DNA of 64,000 nt from Thiosocius sp963759055. GTDB taxonomy: Bacteria > Pseudomonadota > Gammaproteobacteria > Chromatiales > Chromatiaceae. Made by a program: the position numbers and the translations under genes. The notes beneath the pieces were generated by a model. That model ran no database searches, had not been told where the DNA came from, and was given only the letters and a program-made list of their open reading frames with translations. The first letter of the stretch is position 1. Each line of letters opens with the position of its first letter. The stretch lies in contig CAVWYD010000019.1 in the NCBI GenBank assembly GCA_963759055.1, forward strand, positions 15,044-79,043, in the 5' to 3' direction. Of this stretch, positions 20,221 through 28,284 are shown piece after piece.

Positions 20221-22602
20221 TCAACCCTGTTTCTTGCGCCGGTTCCTGCGTCCTGCACCACCACCGGGACGGGCGGACTTCTTGCCGCCGGATCCGCCCT
20301 TGTCTTTTTCCTGACCGGCCCCGCCAGCCGCCTTTTTCTTGCGTGACCTCCTGGCCGGGTGGCCCGAACCGCCGTCACGTCCTGGCCGGCCCTGACCCTT
20401 GCCGGGTCCCTCAACCTTGTCGGCAAGAACGAAATCGATCTTGCGATCGTCGATATTCACCGCCGCCACCTTGACCTTGACGGTATCGCCCAGTCGGTAA
20501 ACCCGGCCGGTGCGGTCCCCGGTCAGGCGATGGCCCACCGGGTCGAAATGGAAATAGTCGTAGTCCAGGGCGGTTATATGCACCAGCCCCGATACATAAA
20601 CGCCGTTCAGCTCGACGAAGATTCCAAAGCTGTTGACCCCCGATATCACGCCATCGAACGACTCACCGACCTTGTCGAGCATGAACTCGCATTTGAGCGT
20701 ATCGGCCGCATCGCGGCTCGCATCATCCGCCCGGCGTTCGGTGGCCGAGCAGTGTTCTCCCATCGCCGCCAGGTGTTGGTGGGTATATTCGAAGGCCTCA
20801 GGCGGCTCGCTGGTCAGCAGGTGCTTGAGTGCCCTGTGCACCATCAGATCAGGGTAGCGCCGGATCGGCGAAGTAAAGTGCGCATAGGCCGGAAAGGCCA
20901 GGCCGAAATGCCCCACATTGTTGTCCGAATAGACCGCCTGCATCATCGAACGCAGCAACACTACCTGGATCACATGGAAGTCCGGGCGTTCTTTTACCTG
21001 CTCCAGCAGGTTCGCGTAGTCCTTCGCGGTCGGATCCTGGCCGCCATCCAGGCGCAGGCCCAACTCGGCCAGAAACTCTCCCAGATCCGCGAGTTTCTCG
21101 GCGCTGGGTTTCTCGTGGATCCGGTACAGGGCCGGCATCTTCCTTCGCAGCAGATGGCGGGCAGCGGCAACATTGGCGGCCAGCATGCACTCCTCGATAA
21201 CCTTGTGCGCATCGTGTCTCTGCAGGGGCACGATCGCATCCAGCCTGCCCTGCTCATCGAAGCGAAAACGGGTCTCCACCGTGTCGAAGTCGATCGCACC
21301 GCGCTCGGCGCGCGCCTCATGCAGCAGCTTGTACAAACCGTACAGCTCATGCAGATGCGGCAGAAGGCCCGCATGTTTCGCACACAGCTCGGAATCTCCA
21401 TCGAGCAACATGGCGCCGACCTGGTCATAGGTCAGTCGCGCGTGCGAGTTCATCACGGCCTCGAAAAAGCGTGAACGGAACAGATTGCCCTCGGTATCGA
21501 AATACAGCTCAGCGGTCATGCACAGACGGTCCACCTGCGGGTTTAATGAACACAGGCCGTTCGACAGCACCTCCGGCAACATCGGTACGACCCGGTCCGG
21601 AAAGTAAACCGAGGTGCCGCGCTTGTACGCCTCATCATCCAGCGCCGTGCCGGGCACCACGTAGGACGAGACATCCGCGATCGCCACCAGCAGACGCCAG
21701 CCCTTCTTCGTACGCTCGCAGAAAACGGCATCGTCGAAGTCGCGCGCATCGGCACCATCGATGGTGACCAGGGGGGTCTTGCGCAGGTCGGCCCGATCCC
21801 TCTTCGCCGCCTCAGGCACCTCGGGCTTCAGCGCGGCGATCTCGCCCTCGACCACATCCGGCCAGTCCAGTGGGATGTCGTGCGCACGAATCGCCACGTC
21901 CGTCGCCATGCCCGGAGCAAGGTGGTCGCCGAGGATCTCAACCACCTCACCGATCGGTTGCCGCCATTGCTCGGGATGCTCGGTAATGTGCACGACCACC
22001 ATCTGAGAATCCGTGGCACCCATCAGACCGTCTGGCGTGATCAGGATCTGTTGCGCGACTCGCTTATTGTCCGGCAGCAGGAAGGCAACACCCGCCTCGA
22101 TCCTCACCCGGCCGACGATGTTCTCAAAGGCCCTCTCCAGCACCTCGACCACCGCGGCCTCGCGCCGTCCACGGCGGTCGACTCCGGAGACCCTCGCAAC
22201 AATGCGGTCTCCATGCCATAGCCGACGCATCTCACGCGGGCTGAGGAAAAGGTCGTCGCCACCCTCGTCCGGATGCAGAAATCCGAAACCATCGGGATGC
22301 CCGATGACCCGGCCATGGATCAGGTCCTCGTGGTTGACCACGCAATAACCGCCGCGACGATTGCAGACCACCTGACCGTCGCGAGCCATGGCGTTCATTC
22401 GGCGCGACAGGGCATCGAGCTGTTGTGGATCAGCCAGTTTGAGCGCTTCGGCCAGATCATCGAAGCGCAGCGGCGCCCCGTGATCTTCCATCAGGCTGAG
22501 GATAAATTCGCGACTGGGAATCGGGTTTGCGTACTTCTTGGCCTCGCGGGCCTGGTAGGGGTCGTGGTCGCGAGCGGCTCGGCGGGTTTTGTTTTTTGAC
22601 AC
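20221..22602 (-). CDS. rnr: Ribonuclease R
   Basis: This ~793-residue RNase II-family 3'-5' exoribonuclease degrades structured RNA. In order it has an N-terminal helix-turn-helix region (KYANPIPSREFILSLMEDHG), cold-shock domains, and the RNB catalytic core with the Asp-rich site VTIDGADARDFDDAVFCERT. An S1 domain follows (SFDGVISGVNSFGIFVELNG), then a long Lys/Gly/Arg-rich tail. The start is best placed at GTG 22602 (MSKNKTRRAARDHD); the frame is open further upstream but runs into the tRNA gene. TTG at 22623 is an alternative. Confidence 0.95.
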   Translation of the reverse strand: MSKNKTRRAARDHDPYQAREAKKYANPIPSREFILSLMEDHGAPLRFDDLAEALKLADPQQLDALSRRMNAMARDGQVVCNRRGGYCVVNHEDLIHGRVIGHPDGFGFLHPDEGGDDLFLSPREMRRLWHGDRIVARVSGVDRRGRREAAVVEVLERAFENIVGRVRIEAGVAFLLPDNKRVAQQILITPDGLMGATDSQMVVVHITEHPEQWRQPIGEVVEILGDHLAPGMATDVAIRAHDIPLDWPDVVEGEIAALKPEVPEAAKRDRADLRKTPLVTIDGADARDFDDAVFCERTKKGWRLLVAIADVSSYVVPGTALDDEAYKRGTSVYFPDRVVPMLPEVLSNGLCSLNPQVDRLCMTAELYFDTEGNLFRSRFFEAVMNSHARLTYDQVGAMLLDGDSELCAKHAGLLPHLHELYGLYKLLHEARAERGAIDFDTVETRFRFDEQGRLDAIVPLQRHDAHKVIEECMLAANVAAARHLLRRKMPALYRIHEKPSAEKLADLGEFLAELGLRLDGGQDPTAKDYANLLEQVKERPDFHVIQVVLLRSMMQAVYSDNNVGHFGLAFPAYAHFTSPIRRYPDLMVHRALKHLLTSEPPEAFEYTHQHLAAMGEHCSATERRADDASRDAADTLKCEFMLDKVGESFDGVISGVNSFGIFVELNGVYVSGLVHITALDYDYFHFDPVGHRLTGDRTGRVYRLGDTVKVKVAAVNIDDRKIDFVLADKVEGPGKGQGRPGRDGGSGHPARRSRKKKAAGGAGQEKDKGGSGGKKSARPGGGAGRRNRRKKQG

Positions 22603-22713
22603 GGAAACAACATGCTCTATCAAGTAAGGAATTCCGGCCATTGTACCGTTGACACCCCCATGGTGTCGCTGTAGAGTCCGCGCTTCCGTTTTGGGGTCCA
22701 CCCCCAGCACACT

Positions 22714-22800
22714 GCCGAAGTGGCGGAATTGGTAGACGCGCATGGTTCAGGTCCATGTCTGGGAAACCAGGTGGAGGTTCAAGTCCTCTCTTCGGCACCA
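22714..22800 (+). tRNA. tRNA-Leu (anticodon CAG)
   Basis: This is an 87-base class II tRNA with acceptor stem GCCGAAG pairing with CTTCGGC, an encoded CCA end, a long variable arm, and the T-arm sequence GGTTCAAGTCC. The anticodon stem CATGG/CCATG encloses the loop TTCAGGT, giving anticodon CAG (reads CUG). It is divergent from rnr and followed at once by a terminator. Confidence 0.96.
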
Positions 22801-22805
22801 TATTC

Positions 22806-22841
22806 AAAGGCCAGGTTCATTGCTGAACCTGGCCTTTTTCG
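22806..22841 (+). terminator. Rho-independent terminator after tRNA-Leu
   Basis: AAAGGCCAGGTTCA and TGAACCTGGCC form a near-perfect long stem with a TTGC loop, followed by TTTTT. It begins 5 bases after the tRNA CCA end. Confidence 0.9.
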
Positions 22842-22868
22842 TACGCGCTGTTTTCGACGCACGTGCTG

Positions 22869-22907
22869 AAAAAAAAACGGGCTCCCGCGGGGAGAGCGGA
22901 GGCCCGT
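22869..22907 (-). terminator. Strong minus-strand terminator
   Basis: Read on the minus strand, ACGGGCCTCCGC and GCGGGAGCCCGT form a stem with one small bulge, followed by nine T (A-run at 22869-22877). It faces the tRNA terminator. It lies about 175 bases beyond the stop of the transporter gene at 23082, so it ends that transcript or an independent small RNA. Confidence 0.85.
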
Positions 22908-23081
22908 AAAGCGCTATCTATGCGCAGAGGAGAGCGTCGTTTCCATTGCCTGCCTGAGCAGGCCGGTGGACTACGTCGACACTCTGGATGACGGCCAAAG
23001 CGTGCAGAAGTTGAGGTTCTCACCCTTTTCCTTCCCAGCGCCCGAGTTTCCCTGAAACGGCGCGGGACCGTATCCCGATAA
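22908..23081 (-). other. 174-base noncoding stretch before a strong terminator (candidate small RNA or 3' UTR)
   Basis: No credible gene fits here on either strand; a 68-codon minus-strand frame that overlaps it runs through the terminator. On the minus strand the segment includes a GGCCTGCTCAGGCAGGC hairpin and an AGCGC/GCGCA-rich segment close to the terminator. Several unpaired GGA motifs (CAGGGA, GGGAAGGA) are also present. I compared it by eye with 6S RNA, SRP RNA, RNase P RNA and tmRNA and saw no match. It may be a long 3' UTR. Confidence 0.35.
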
Positions 23082-24020
23082 TCACCGGCTCACATAAACG
23101 GAACCGCGCGAAATTCGGGAGGCAATCATCGAATCAATGAACAACTGCAGGAAGTGGAAGACGATGCAGGCCACCATCGCCGCACCGACAGCTTGACCGA
23201 TCAATGCCAGCACCCCAAGGGCTATCGGCAGGGTTTTCTGGGAAGCAGTGAACAACAGGGCGACCCATTCGCCGTATTCAGGACGGTAGAGATAACGCGA
23301 CAGGTAACACAGCAGCAGCAGGGCGCCATGGATTCCGAATGCACCGATCAGAACCAGCAGCAACAGGCCCGGATCGAGCGCCTTCAACAGATCCGATGAT
23401 GCAGACGCGGACACCCATACCGTCGTAATCACACAGGCCGAAGGCAGATATCTCAGCAACCAGTGGTGCGATGGTGCACGAACGGCGGCGCGCAGCGCTG
23501 CACCGACAACGAAGGGAACGAGAACGAGCAATACCAGCTGCTTGAATATCGGCAGTGGTGAGATTTCAATAAGACCTGCACCACCCAGGGTCAGGTGCAG
23601 CATGAACGGGATGCTGAAGACGCCAATCAGGTTCAGCAGGATGGTCAGGAAAAGCGCCTTCGGGGCATTACCACCGGCCAGCCTGGTCATAACGATCCCG
23701 GAAGAAAGGGTCGGCGGGACCGTGGCCATCACAACCAGACCCATGGCGAAACCGGCCGGCATGGACAAAAGGGTAACCACCGCAAGCCCGATCAGCGGAC
23801 TGATCAGAAGGCTGATCAGAACGGCGACGAGAGACGCCCGCAGAACTCTTGCTGCGCGTGGAAGTCTGTTCAATTCAATCTGGTAACCGTTGACCAGAAA
23901 GATCGTTACCACCATCCAGGGCACCAACCCCATCTGGTGCAACACCGTCCCCGGTGCGGGCGCGAGCATAGCCGCAACAAATGCCAACAACAGACCAACG
24001 GGCAGAAAGTAACTGTTCAA
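23082..24020 (-). CDS. Bile acid:sodium symporter-like (SBF/BASS) membrane transporter
   Basis: The 312-residue protein has about nine to ten transmembrane helices. The SBF-like features are LVNGYQIELNRLPRAAR near the start, TVPPTLSSGIVMTRLAGGN in the middle (the sodium-site crossover region) and LLFTASQKTLPIALGVLAL later. Members carry organic anions such as keto-acids, bile acids or arsenite-type substrates with sodium; the substrate here is unknown. It is divergent from the mmsA gene, so a shared promoter region of about 280 bases separates them, and a role in uptake of an organic acid is possible. Confidence 0.85.
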   Translation of the reverse strand: MNSYFLPVGLLLAFVAAMLAPAPGTVLHQMGLVPWMVVTIFLVNGYQIELNRLPRAARVLRASLVAVLISLLISPLIGLAVVTLLSMPAGFAMGLVVMATVPPTLSSGIVMTRLAGGNAPKALFLTILLNLIGVFSIPFMLHLTLGGAGLIEISPLPIFKQLVLLVLVPFVVGAALRAAVRAPSHHWLLRYLPSACVITTVWVSASASSDLLKALDPGLLLLVLIGAFGIHGALLLLCYLSRYLYRPEYGEWVALLFTASQKTLPIALGVLALIGQAVGAAMVACIVFHFLQLFIDSMIASRISRGSVYVSR

Positions 24021-24302
24021 ATTCTCAGAACCGCCGTCGGGACGGGGTCGGGATCAGGTTGTATCAGGTCTGCATTCACGGCGAAATCATATACCCTGGC
24101 GCGGACTTGACGGCGCATCGCCCCAGCCAACACTGGTTGGCGAACAGCGTTTACGGACGACAGACCGTAGAATGAGCGATTCACGTCCCGGGCCACGCAG
24201 CGGCATTGCTACACAGACAGTAACAATAGACTACGTTTACTATACGCCCCATCAACGAGCCGCGTTAAAGACCGCTGCCACAACCACCAAGACACGAAAA
24301 AT
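24021..24302. other. Divergent promoter region
   Basis: These 282 bases lie between the SBF-type transporter (minus) and mmsA (plus). They are AT-richer near 24200-24250 (TTGCTACACAGACAGTAACA, then TACGTTTACTATACG), which could hold the mmsA promoter. I see no strong operator palindrome. Confidence 0.3.
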
Positions 24303-25802
24303 ATGATCAAGACACTGCATCATTACATTGACGGCCGCCGAGTCGAAGGGGCCAGCGGTCGCTACGGCAAGGTATACAATCCGACCAACGGCGAGATTCA
24401 GGCCCAGGTTCCCTTGGCATCCGCAGACGAGACAGCAAGGGCGATCGAAGTGGCAGCCGCCGCATTCCCTGCCTGGAGGGACACCCCTCCGCTGCGCCGC
24501 GCCAGGGTGTTCTTCCGTTTCAAGGAGCTTCTGGACAAACACCTCGATGAACTTGCGGAACTGATTTCCGCGGAGCATGGAAAGGTGCTCAGCGATGCGC
24601 GGGGCTCCGTGATCAGGGGGATGGAGGTGGCTGAGTTTGCCTGCGGCGCCCCCTACCTGCTGACCGGCTATTTTTCCGAGAACGTTGGAACGAATGTGGA
24701 CAGCCACTCCATGCGTCAACCGCTGGGCGTATGCGCGGGCATCACACCCTTCAACTTCCCGGCCATGGTTCCGATGTGGATGTTTCCGCTGTCCATAGTC
24801 TGCGGCAACACCTTCATCCTCAAAATCTCCGAAAAGGTACCCTCGACCGCGCTTCGACTCGCCGAACTGCTGACAGAAGCGGGCCTGCCGGACGGTGTCA
24901 TGAATGTGGTCAACGGCGACAAAGAGGCGGTCGATACCCTGCTCACGCACCCCGATGTGGCCGCCGTCAGCTTCGTGGGCTCGACACCGGTGGCCGAGTA
25001 CATCTTTCAGACAGGCACCCATCACGGCAAGCGCGTACAGGCCCTGGGGGGCGCCAAGAACCATATGGTCGTGATGCCTGACGCGGATATGGACCAGGCT
25101 GCCGACGCCCTGATGGGGGCGGCTTATGGCTCAGCCGGTGAACGTTGCATGGCGATCTCTGTGGCCGTCGCCGTGGGAGATGCGACCGCCGACGCCCTGG
25201 TCGAAAGACTGGCCCCCCGCGTGGAAAAGCTCAAGATCGGGCCCAGCATCGATCCGGATTCCGAGATGGGTCCGCTGATCACCCGGGACCATCGGGACAA
25301 GGTCAAAGGCTATGTCGACCTCGGTGTTGAAGAAGGCGCCCAACTGCTGGTCGACGGCCGCGAGTTGTCGATTGAGGGACATCCTGATGGCTTCTTCCTC
25401 GGCGGCTGCCTGTTCGACCGCGTGACCACAGAGATGCGCATCTATAAAGAGGAGATCTTCGGTCCTGTCCTGTGTGTGGTCCGCGCAGCCGACTTTGAGA
25501 CCGCATTGAAAATGGTCAACGATCACGAATATGGCAATGGCACCGCGATATTCACCCGTGACGGCGATACCGCACGCACCTTCGCCTCGCAGGTCCAGGC
25601 CGGCATGGTCGGTGTCAATGTGCCCATACCGGTACCTATGGCGTTCCACAGTTTTGGCGGCTGGAAGCGTTCGTTGTTTGGCGACATCCATGTCCACGGC
25701 GCCGAGGGCATCCGCTTCTATACGCAACTCAAGACGGTGACGTCACGCTGGCCTACCGGCATTCGTGCCGGCGCCGATTTTCATATGCCGACAATGAAAT
25801 AG
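24303..25802 (+). CDS. mmsA: CoA-acylating methylmalonate-semialdehyde dehydrogenase
   Basis: This 499-residue aldehyde dehydrogenase-superfamily enzyme has the MmsA/IolA-type active site GSAGERCMAIS with catalytic Cys282. The family motifs GVCAGITPFNFPAMVPMWMF and ALGGAKNHMVVMPDAD are present. It oxidises methylmalonate semialdehyde (or malonate semialdehyde) to propionyl- or acetyl-CoA with NAD and CoA, as in valine, beta-alanine or inositol breakdown. The following gene, 53 bases downstream, encodes a beta-hydroxyacid dehydrogenase, the usual preceding step. This supports one operon for branched-chain or C3 hydroxyacid catabolism. Confidence 0.93.
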   Translation: MIKTLHHYIDGRRVEGASGRYGKVYNPTNGEIQAQVPLASADETARAIEVAAAAFPAWRDTPPLRRARVFFRFKELLDKHLDELAELISAEHGKVLSDARGSVIRGMEVAEFACGAPYLLTGYFSENVGTNVDSHSMRQPLGVCAGITPFNFPAMVPMWMFPLSIVCGNTFILKISEKVPSTALRLAELLTEAGLPDGVMNVVNGDKEAVDTLLTHPDVAAVSFVGSTPVAEYIFQTGTHHGKRVQALGGAKNHMVVMPDADMDQAADALMGAAYGSAGERCMAISVAVAVGDATADALVERLAPRVEKLKIGPSIDPDSEMGPLITRDHRDKVKGYVDLGVEEGAQLLVDGRELSIEGHPDGFFLGGCLFDRVTTEMRIYKEEIFGPVLCVVRAADFETALKMVNDHEYGNGTAIFTRDGDTARTFASQVQAGMVGVNVPIPVPMAFHSFGGWKRSLFGDIHVHGAEGIRFYTQLKTVTSRWPTGIRAGADFHMPTMK

Positions 25803-25855
25803 CCGGCCAATCATTCGCAATAAGAAACCATCATCGCAACAGTTCAGGGGACAGC

Positions 25856-26728
25856 ATGAGCAACATCGGATTCATCGGCACCGGCATCATGGGCCGGCCC
25901 ATGGCGGGCCACCTGTTGGCCGGGGGACATAAACTATTCCTCAACCGGCATCGCACGCCTCCACCGGGCGAACTTACAGAGGGCGGCGCCGTCGAATGCG
26001 GCTCTCCCGAAGAGGTCGCGCAGCGGGCGGATATCATAATCACCATGGTGCCCGACACGCCCCAGGTGGAGAGCACGCTGTTTGGCGAGAATGGGGTCGC
26101 TGCAGGACTGAGCCCCGGCAAACTGGTAATCGATATGAGCTCGATCTCACCGATCGAGACCAAGGTATTCGCCTCCAGAATCAACGAGCTCGGCTGTGAT
26201 TATCTGGATGCTCCGGTGTCTGGTGGCGAAGTCGGTGCCAAGGGGGCCTCTCTGACAATTATGGTCGGAGGCAGCGAGGCGGCCTTCGAAAAGGCCCGGC
26301 CATTGTTCGAGCTTATGGGCAAGAACATTACCCTGGTCGGAGAAAATGGCGCAGGCCAGACCTGCAAGGTGGCCAACCAGATCATTGTCGCACTGACCAT
26401 CGAGGCGGTCGGCGAGGCACTCGTGTTTGCCTCCAAGGCCGGCGTGGACCCGGGAAGGGTGAGACAGGCACTGATGGGCGGTTTCGCCGGCTCAAAGATT
26501 CTCGAGGTGCATGGCGAGCGCATGATCAAACGTACGTTCGATCCGGGATTTCGCATCGGGCTGCACCAGAAAGATCTGAACCTTGCCCTGTCAGGGGCGC
26601 GCGCGCTCGGGGTCAGTCTTCCGAACACCGCTACCGCCCAGGAGCTGTTCAACGCCTGCGACGATGCGCTTGATCACTCCGCCATGGTTAAAGCGCTGGA
26701 AGGCCTGGCCGGTCACGAACTCGGTTAG
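25856..26728 (+). CDS. NAD(P)-dependent beta-hydroxyacid dehydrogenase (tartronate semialdehyde reductase / 3-hydroxyisobutyrate dehydrogenase type)
   Basis: This 290-residue protein has an N-terminal Rossmann domain (GFIGTGIMGRPMAGHLL, the GxGxMGxxM motif), the substrate motif DAPVSGGEVGAKGASLTIM and the catalytic-Lys segment GQTCKVANQIIVALTIEAV. ALMGGFAGSKILEVHGERMI closely resembles GlxR/GarR tartronate semialdehyde reductases, but adjacency to mmsA suggests 3-hydroxyisobutyrate as substrate. Sequence alone does not decide. A close paralogue lies at 36291. Its stop codon is the first base triplet of a short inverted-repeat element. Confidence 0.9.
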   Translation: MSNIGFIGTGIMGRPMAGHLLAGGHKLFLNRHRTPPPGELTEGGAVECGSPEEVAQRADIIITMVPDTPQVESTLFGENGVAAGLSPGKLVIDMSSISPIETKVFASRINELGCDYLDAPVSGGEVGAKGASLTIMVGGSEAAFEKARPLFELMGKNITLVGENGAGQTCKVANQIIVALTIEAVGEALVFASKAGVDPGRVRQALMGGFAGSKILEVHGERMIKRTFDPGFRIGLHQKDLNLALSGARALGVSLPNTATAQELFNACDDALDHSAMVKALEGLAGHELG

Positions 26729-26842
26729 CCTGCAAATTGCATGAAGGCGGACTGTAGATTGAAGTCTGCAGTATCATGGAAGTGTTTGAATAGTTTCAGC
26801 TTTCATTTTTGCAGTAGCAGTTCGTCCTGTTTGCAGGTTAGA
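26725..26842. repeat. Short inverted-repeat element, copy A (118 bp)
   Basis: The ends read TTAGCCTGCAAATTGCA (left) and, inverted, CTAACCTGCAAA (right). The same terminal sequence bounds a 195-base element at 53126-53320, suggesting one MITE-like family. No coding capacity. It spans the gap between the dehydrogenase stop and the OsmC gene. Confidence 0.5.
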
Positions 26843-26867
26843 TCAACAAACATAGGGAAGAGTATTC

Positions 26868-27269
26868 ATGCCGACCATCCATGCACGCATCGACCAACTC
26901 GATCACTCATCATCAAGGGGACAAGTGCGTGACCATTCCCTGGTCATGGACCGCCCCGAGCCAAAAGGTGGAAAAAACAAAGGCCCCATGGGTGGAGAAG
27001 CTTTACTGATGGGTCTTGGCGGCTGCTTCATGAGCAACCTGCTGGCCGCCGCCAAGGCCAGAGAGATTGGAATAAGCAATGCGCACCTGGACATTGCCGG
27101 CGAACTTGCCGATTCTCCGGCCCGATACACCTCTATTCACATGAAGATATCGGCACAATGCGACTCAAAAGAAGAACTGGACAAGCTCACCACCATCGCC
27201 GATCGCGGCTGTATCGTTGCCAACACCCTTCGTAATGCGGTCGAACTCACCATCGAGTGTACCGACTGA
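26868..27269 (+). CDS. OsmC/Ohr-family peroxiredoxin-like protein
   Basis: The 133-residue protein has the OsmC fold pattern with the two conserved cysteines, Cys53 in LMGLGGCFMSNLL and Cys115 in ADRGCIVANTL. OsmC and Ohr proteins reduce organic hydroperoxides through this thiol pair, but many YhfA-like members have no proven activity. An AGGGAAG ribosome site precedes the ATG. It stands alone between the dehydrogenase and the hemerythrin gene. Confidence 0.85.
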   Translation: MPTIHARIDQLDHSSSRGQVRDHSLVMDRPEPKGGKNKGPMGGEALLMGLGGCFMSNLLAAAKAREIGISNAHLDIAGELADSPARYTSIHMKISAQCDSKEELDKLTTIADRGCIVANTLRNAVELTIECTD

Positions 27270-27379
27270 AAAACAGCCCTGGTTCTGTTGACCCGACCGC
27301 CCAATATGTCGGAATCAGCCGCACCCACAACAGCAAAAACTAATAAGCGAAATTAGCAGTCAGATCACCTGGCGTGCGA

Positions 27380-27412
27380 TCATTCCGCATTAAGAATCAG
27401 GTTTCGGAATGA
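27380..27412. repeat. 8-bp inverted repeat upstream of the hemerythrin gene
   Basis: TCATTCCG (27380-27387) and CGGAATGA (27405-27412) are perfect inverted copies 17 bases apart, about 100 bases before the bacteriohemerythrin start. It could be a regulator site or a leader hairpin. Confidence 0.3.
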
Positions 27413-27512
27413 TGAAGCCGGTCCGTGGATCACTGGTACAAAAGGCGGGGCCCAACCCGGGTTTCAGGCGCCGAACCCGTGATCAATCTGCTGGTTGGGA
27501 GATAACAAAGCT

Positions 27513-27920
27513 ATGCCAATTCTCGTCTGGTCGGAAGAATACAGCATCAACGTTGCGGAGATTGACGAACAGCACAAGAAACTGCTCGAACACGTCAACA
27601 AACTGCACGCGGGCGTGGAGGAACAGATCGACAAGGAAGACCTGCATCAACTGGTTATGGACCTGTACGAATACACGCGCTTCCATTTCGCGTCCGAGGA
27701 AAAGCTGATGAAACAGCACGGAATGGGGCAAACCAAGAAACACCATAGAGAGCACAAGCTGCTGCTCAAGCACCTGCACCATATCTGCAATGCCATATCC
27801 GAGGGGAAACGTCCCGCTTTTTATTCTGAGTATGACGTGTCCAACGACTGGTTTCTGGCGCACATCATGGGTTTCGACAAGAAAATGGGGGCCTTTCTAA
27901 ACACCAAGGGCGTTTATTGA
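27513..27920 (+). CDS. Bacteriohemerythrin
   Basis: The 135-residue single-domain protein has all ligands of the diiron oxygen-binding site: His in DEQHKKLLEHVNKLH, the HxxxE pair HFASE, HxxxH in HHREH, and HxxxxD in HIMGFD. Bacteriohemerythrins bind O2 (and sometimes NO) and deliver or sense oxygen. The ATG at 27513 follows GGGAG at a suitable distance; a TTG at 27495 is a weaker alternative. Confidence 0.93.
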   Translation: MPILVWSEEYSINVAEIDEQHKKLLEHVNKLHAGVEEQIDKEDLHQLVMDLYEYTRFHFASEEKLMKQHGMGQTKKHHREHKLLLKHLHHICNAISEGKRPAFYSEYDVSNDWFLAHIMGFDKKMGAFLNTKGVY

Positions 27921-28039
27921 CTGCGAAGGCATGAGGATAGTCGGCGCCATACAACTGGCCGGACCGAGTTCCGGGTTTACCCCACACACCGTTCAGGAAA
28001 AGTATCGGTCCGACTGACACGAGCCCAGGAACATCCAGG

Positions 28040-28222
28040 CTACGTATGGTCAGGCCCGGATCTGATTTCGTCTATAAAAGCCACAAAGGCCATTACCAGA
28101 ACAATCGCGACAATAATCGGAAATGCAATAGATTCGGTGTTGTCCCAGATCGAATAGGCCAACCCCCCTATAAACAGGGAGAGAATAACCATAGCCAGCG
28201 ATCCGCAGAGGATATTAATCAT
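28040..28222 (-). CDS. Small two-helix membrane protein, unknown
   Basis: The 60-residue product has two hydrophobic segments (AMVILSLFIGGLAYSIW and IAFPIIVAIVLVMAFVAFI) joined by a short acidic loop, and ends in a polar tail. GGGAGG lies about 12 bases before the ATG. I do not recognise the family. Alone between hemerythrin and amidase genes; no neighbour suggests a role. Confidence 0.55.
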   Translation of the reverse strand: MINILCGSLAMVILSLFIGGLAYSIWDNTESIAFPIIVAIVLVMAFVAFIDEIRSGPDHT

Positions 28223-28284
28223 GAAATTACGATGCCTCCCTTAACATAGTGTTGACCCTGCACTTTCTCAGCATTTATTTCGCT

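Noticed and set aside
22457..22807. 116-codon minus-strand frame starting MNMVPKRGLEPPPGF
   Set aside because: It is antisense to the tRNA-Leu gene and then out of frame within rnr. The PKRGLEPP / MDLNHARLPIPPLR wording is the well-known artefact of translating tRNA-Leu.
22817..23023. 68-codon minus-strand frame
   Set aside because: It runs through the strong minus-strand terminator and has no family resemblance; no ribosome site was seen.
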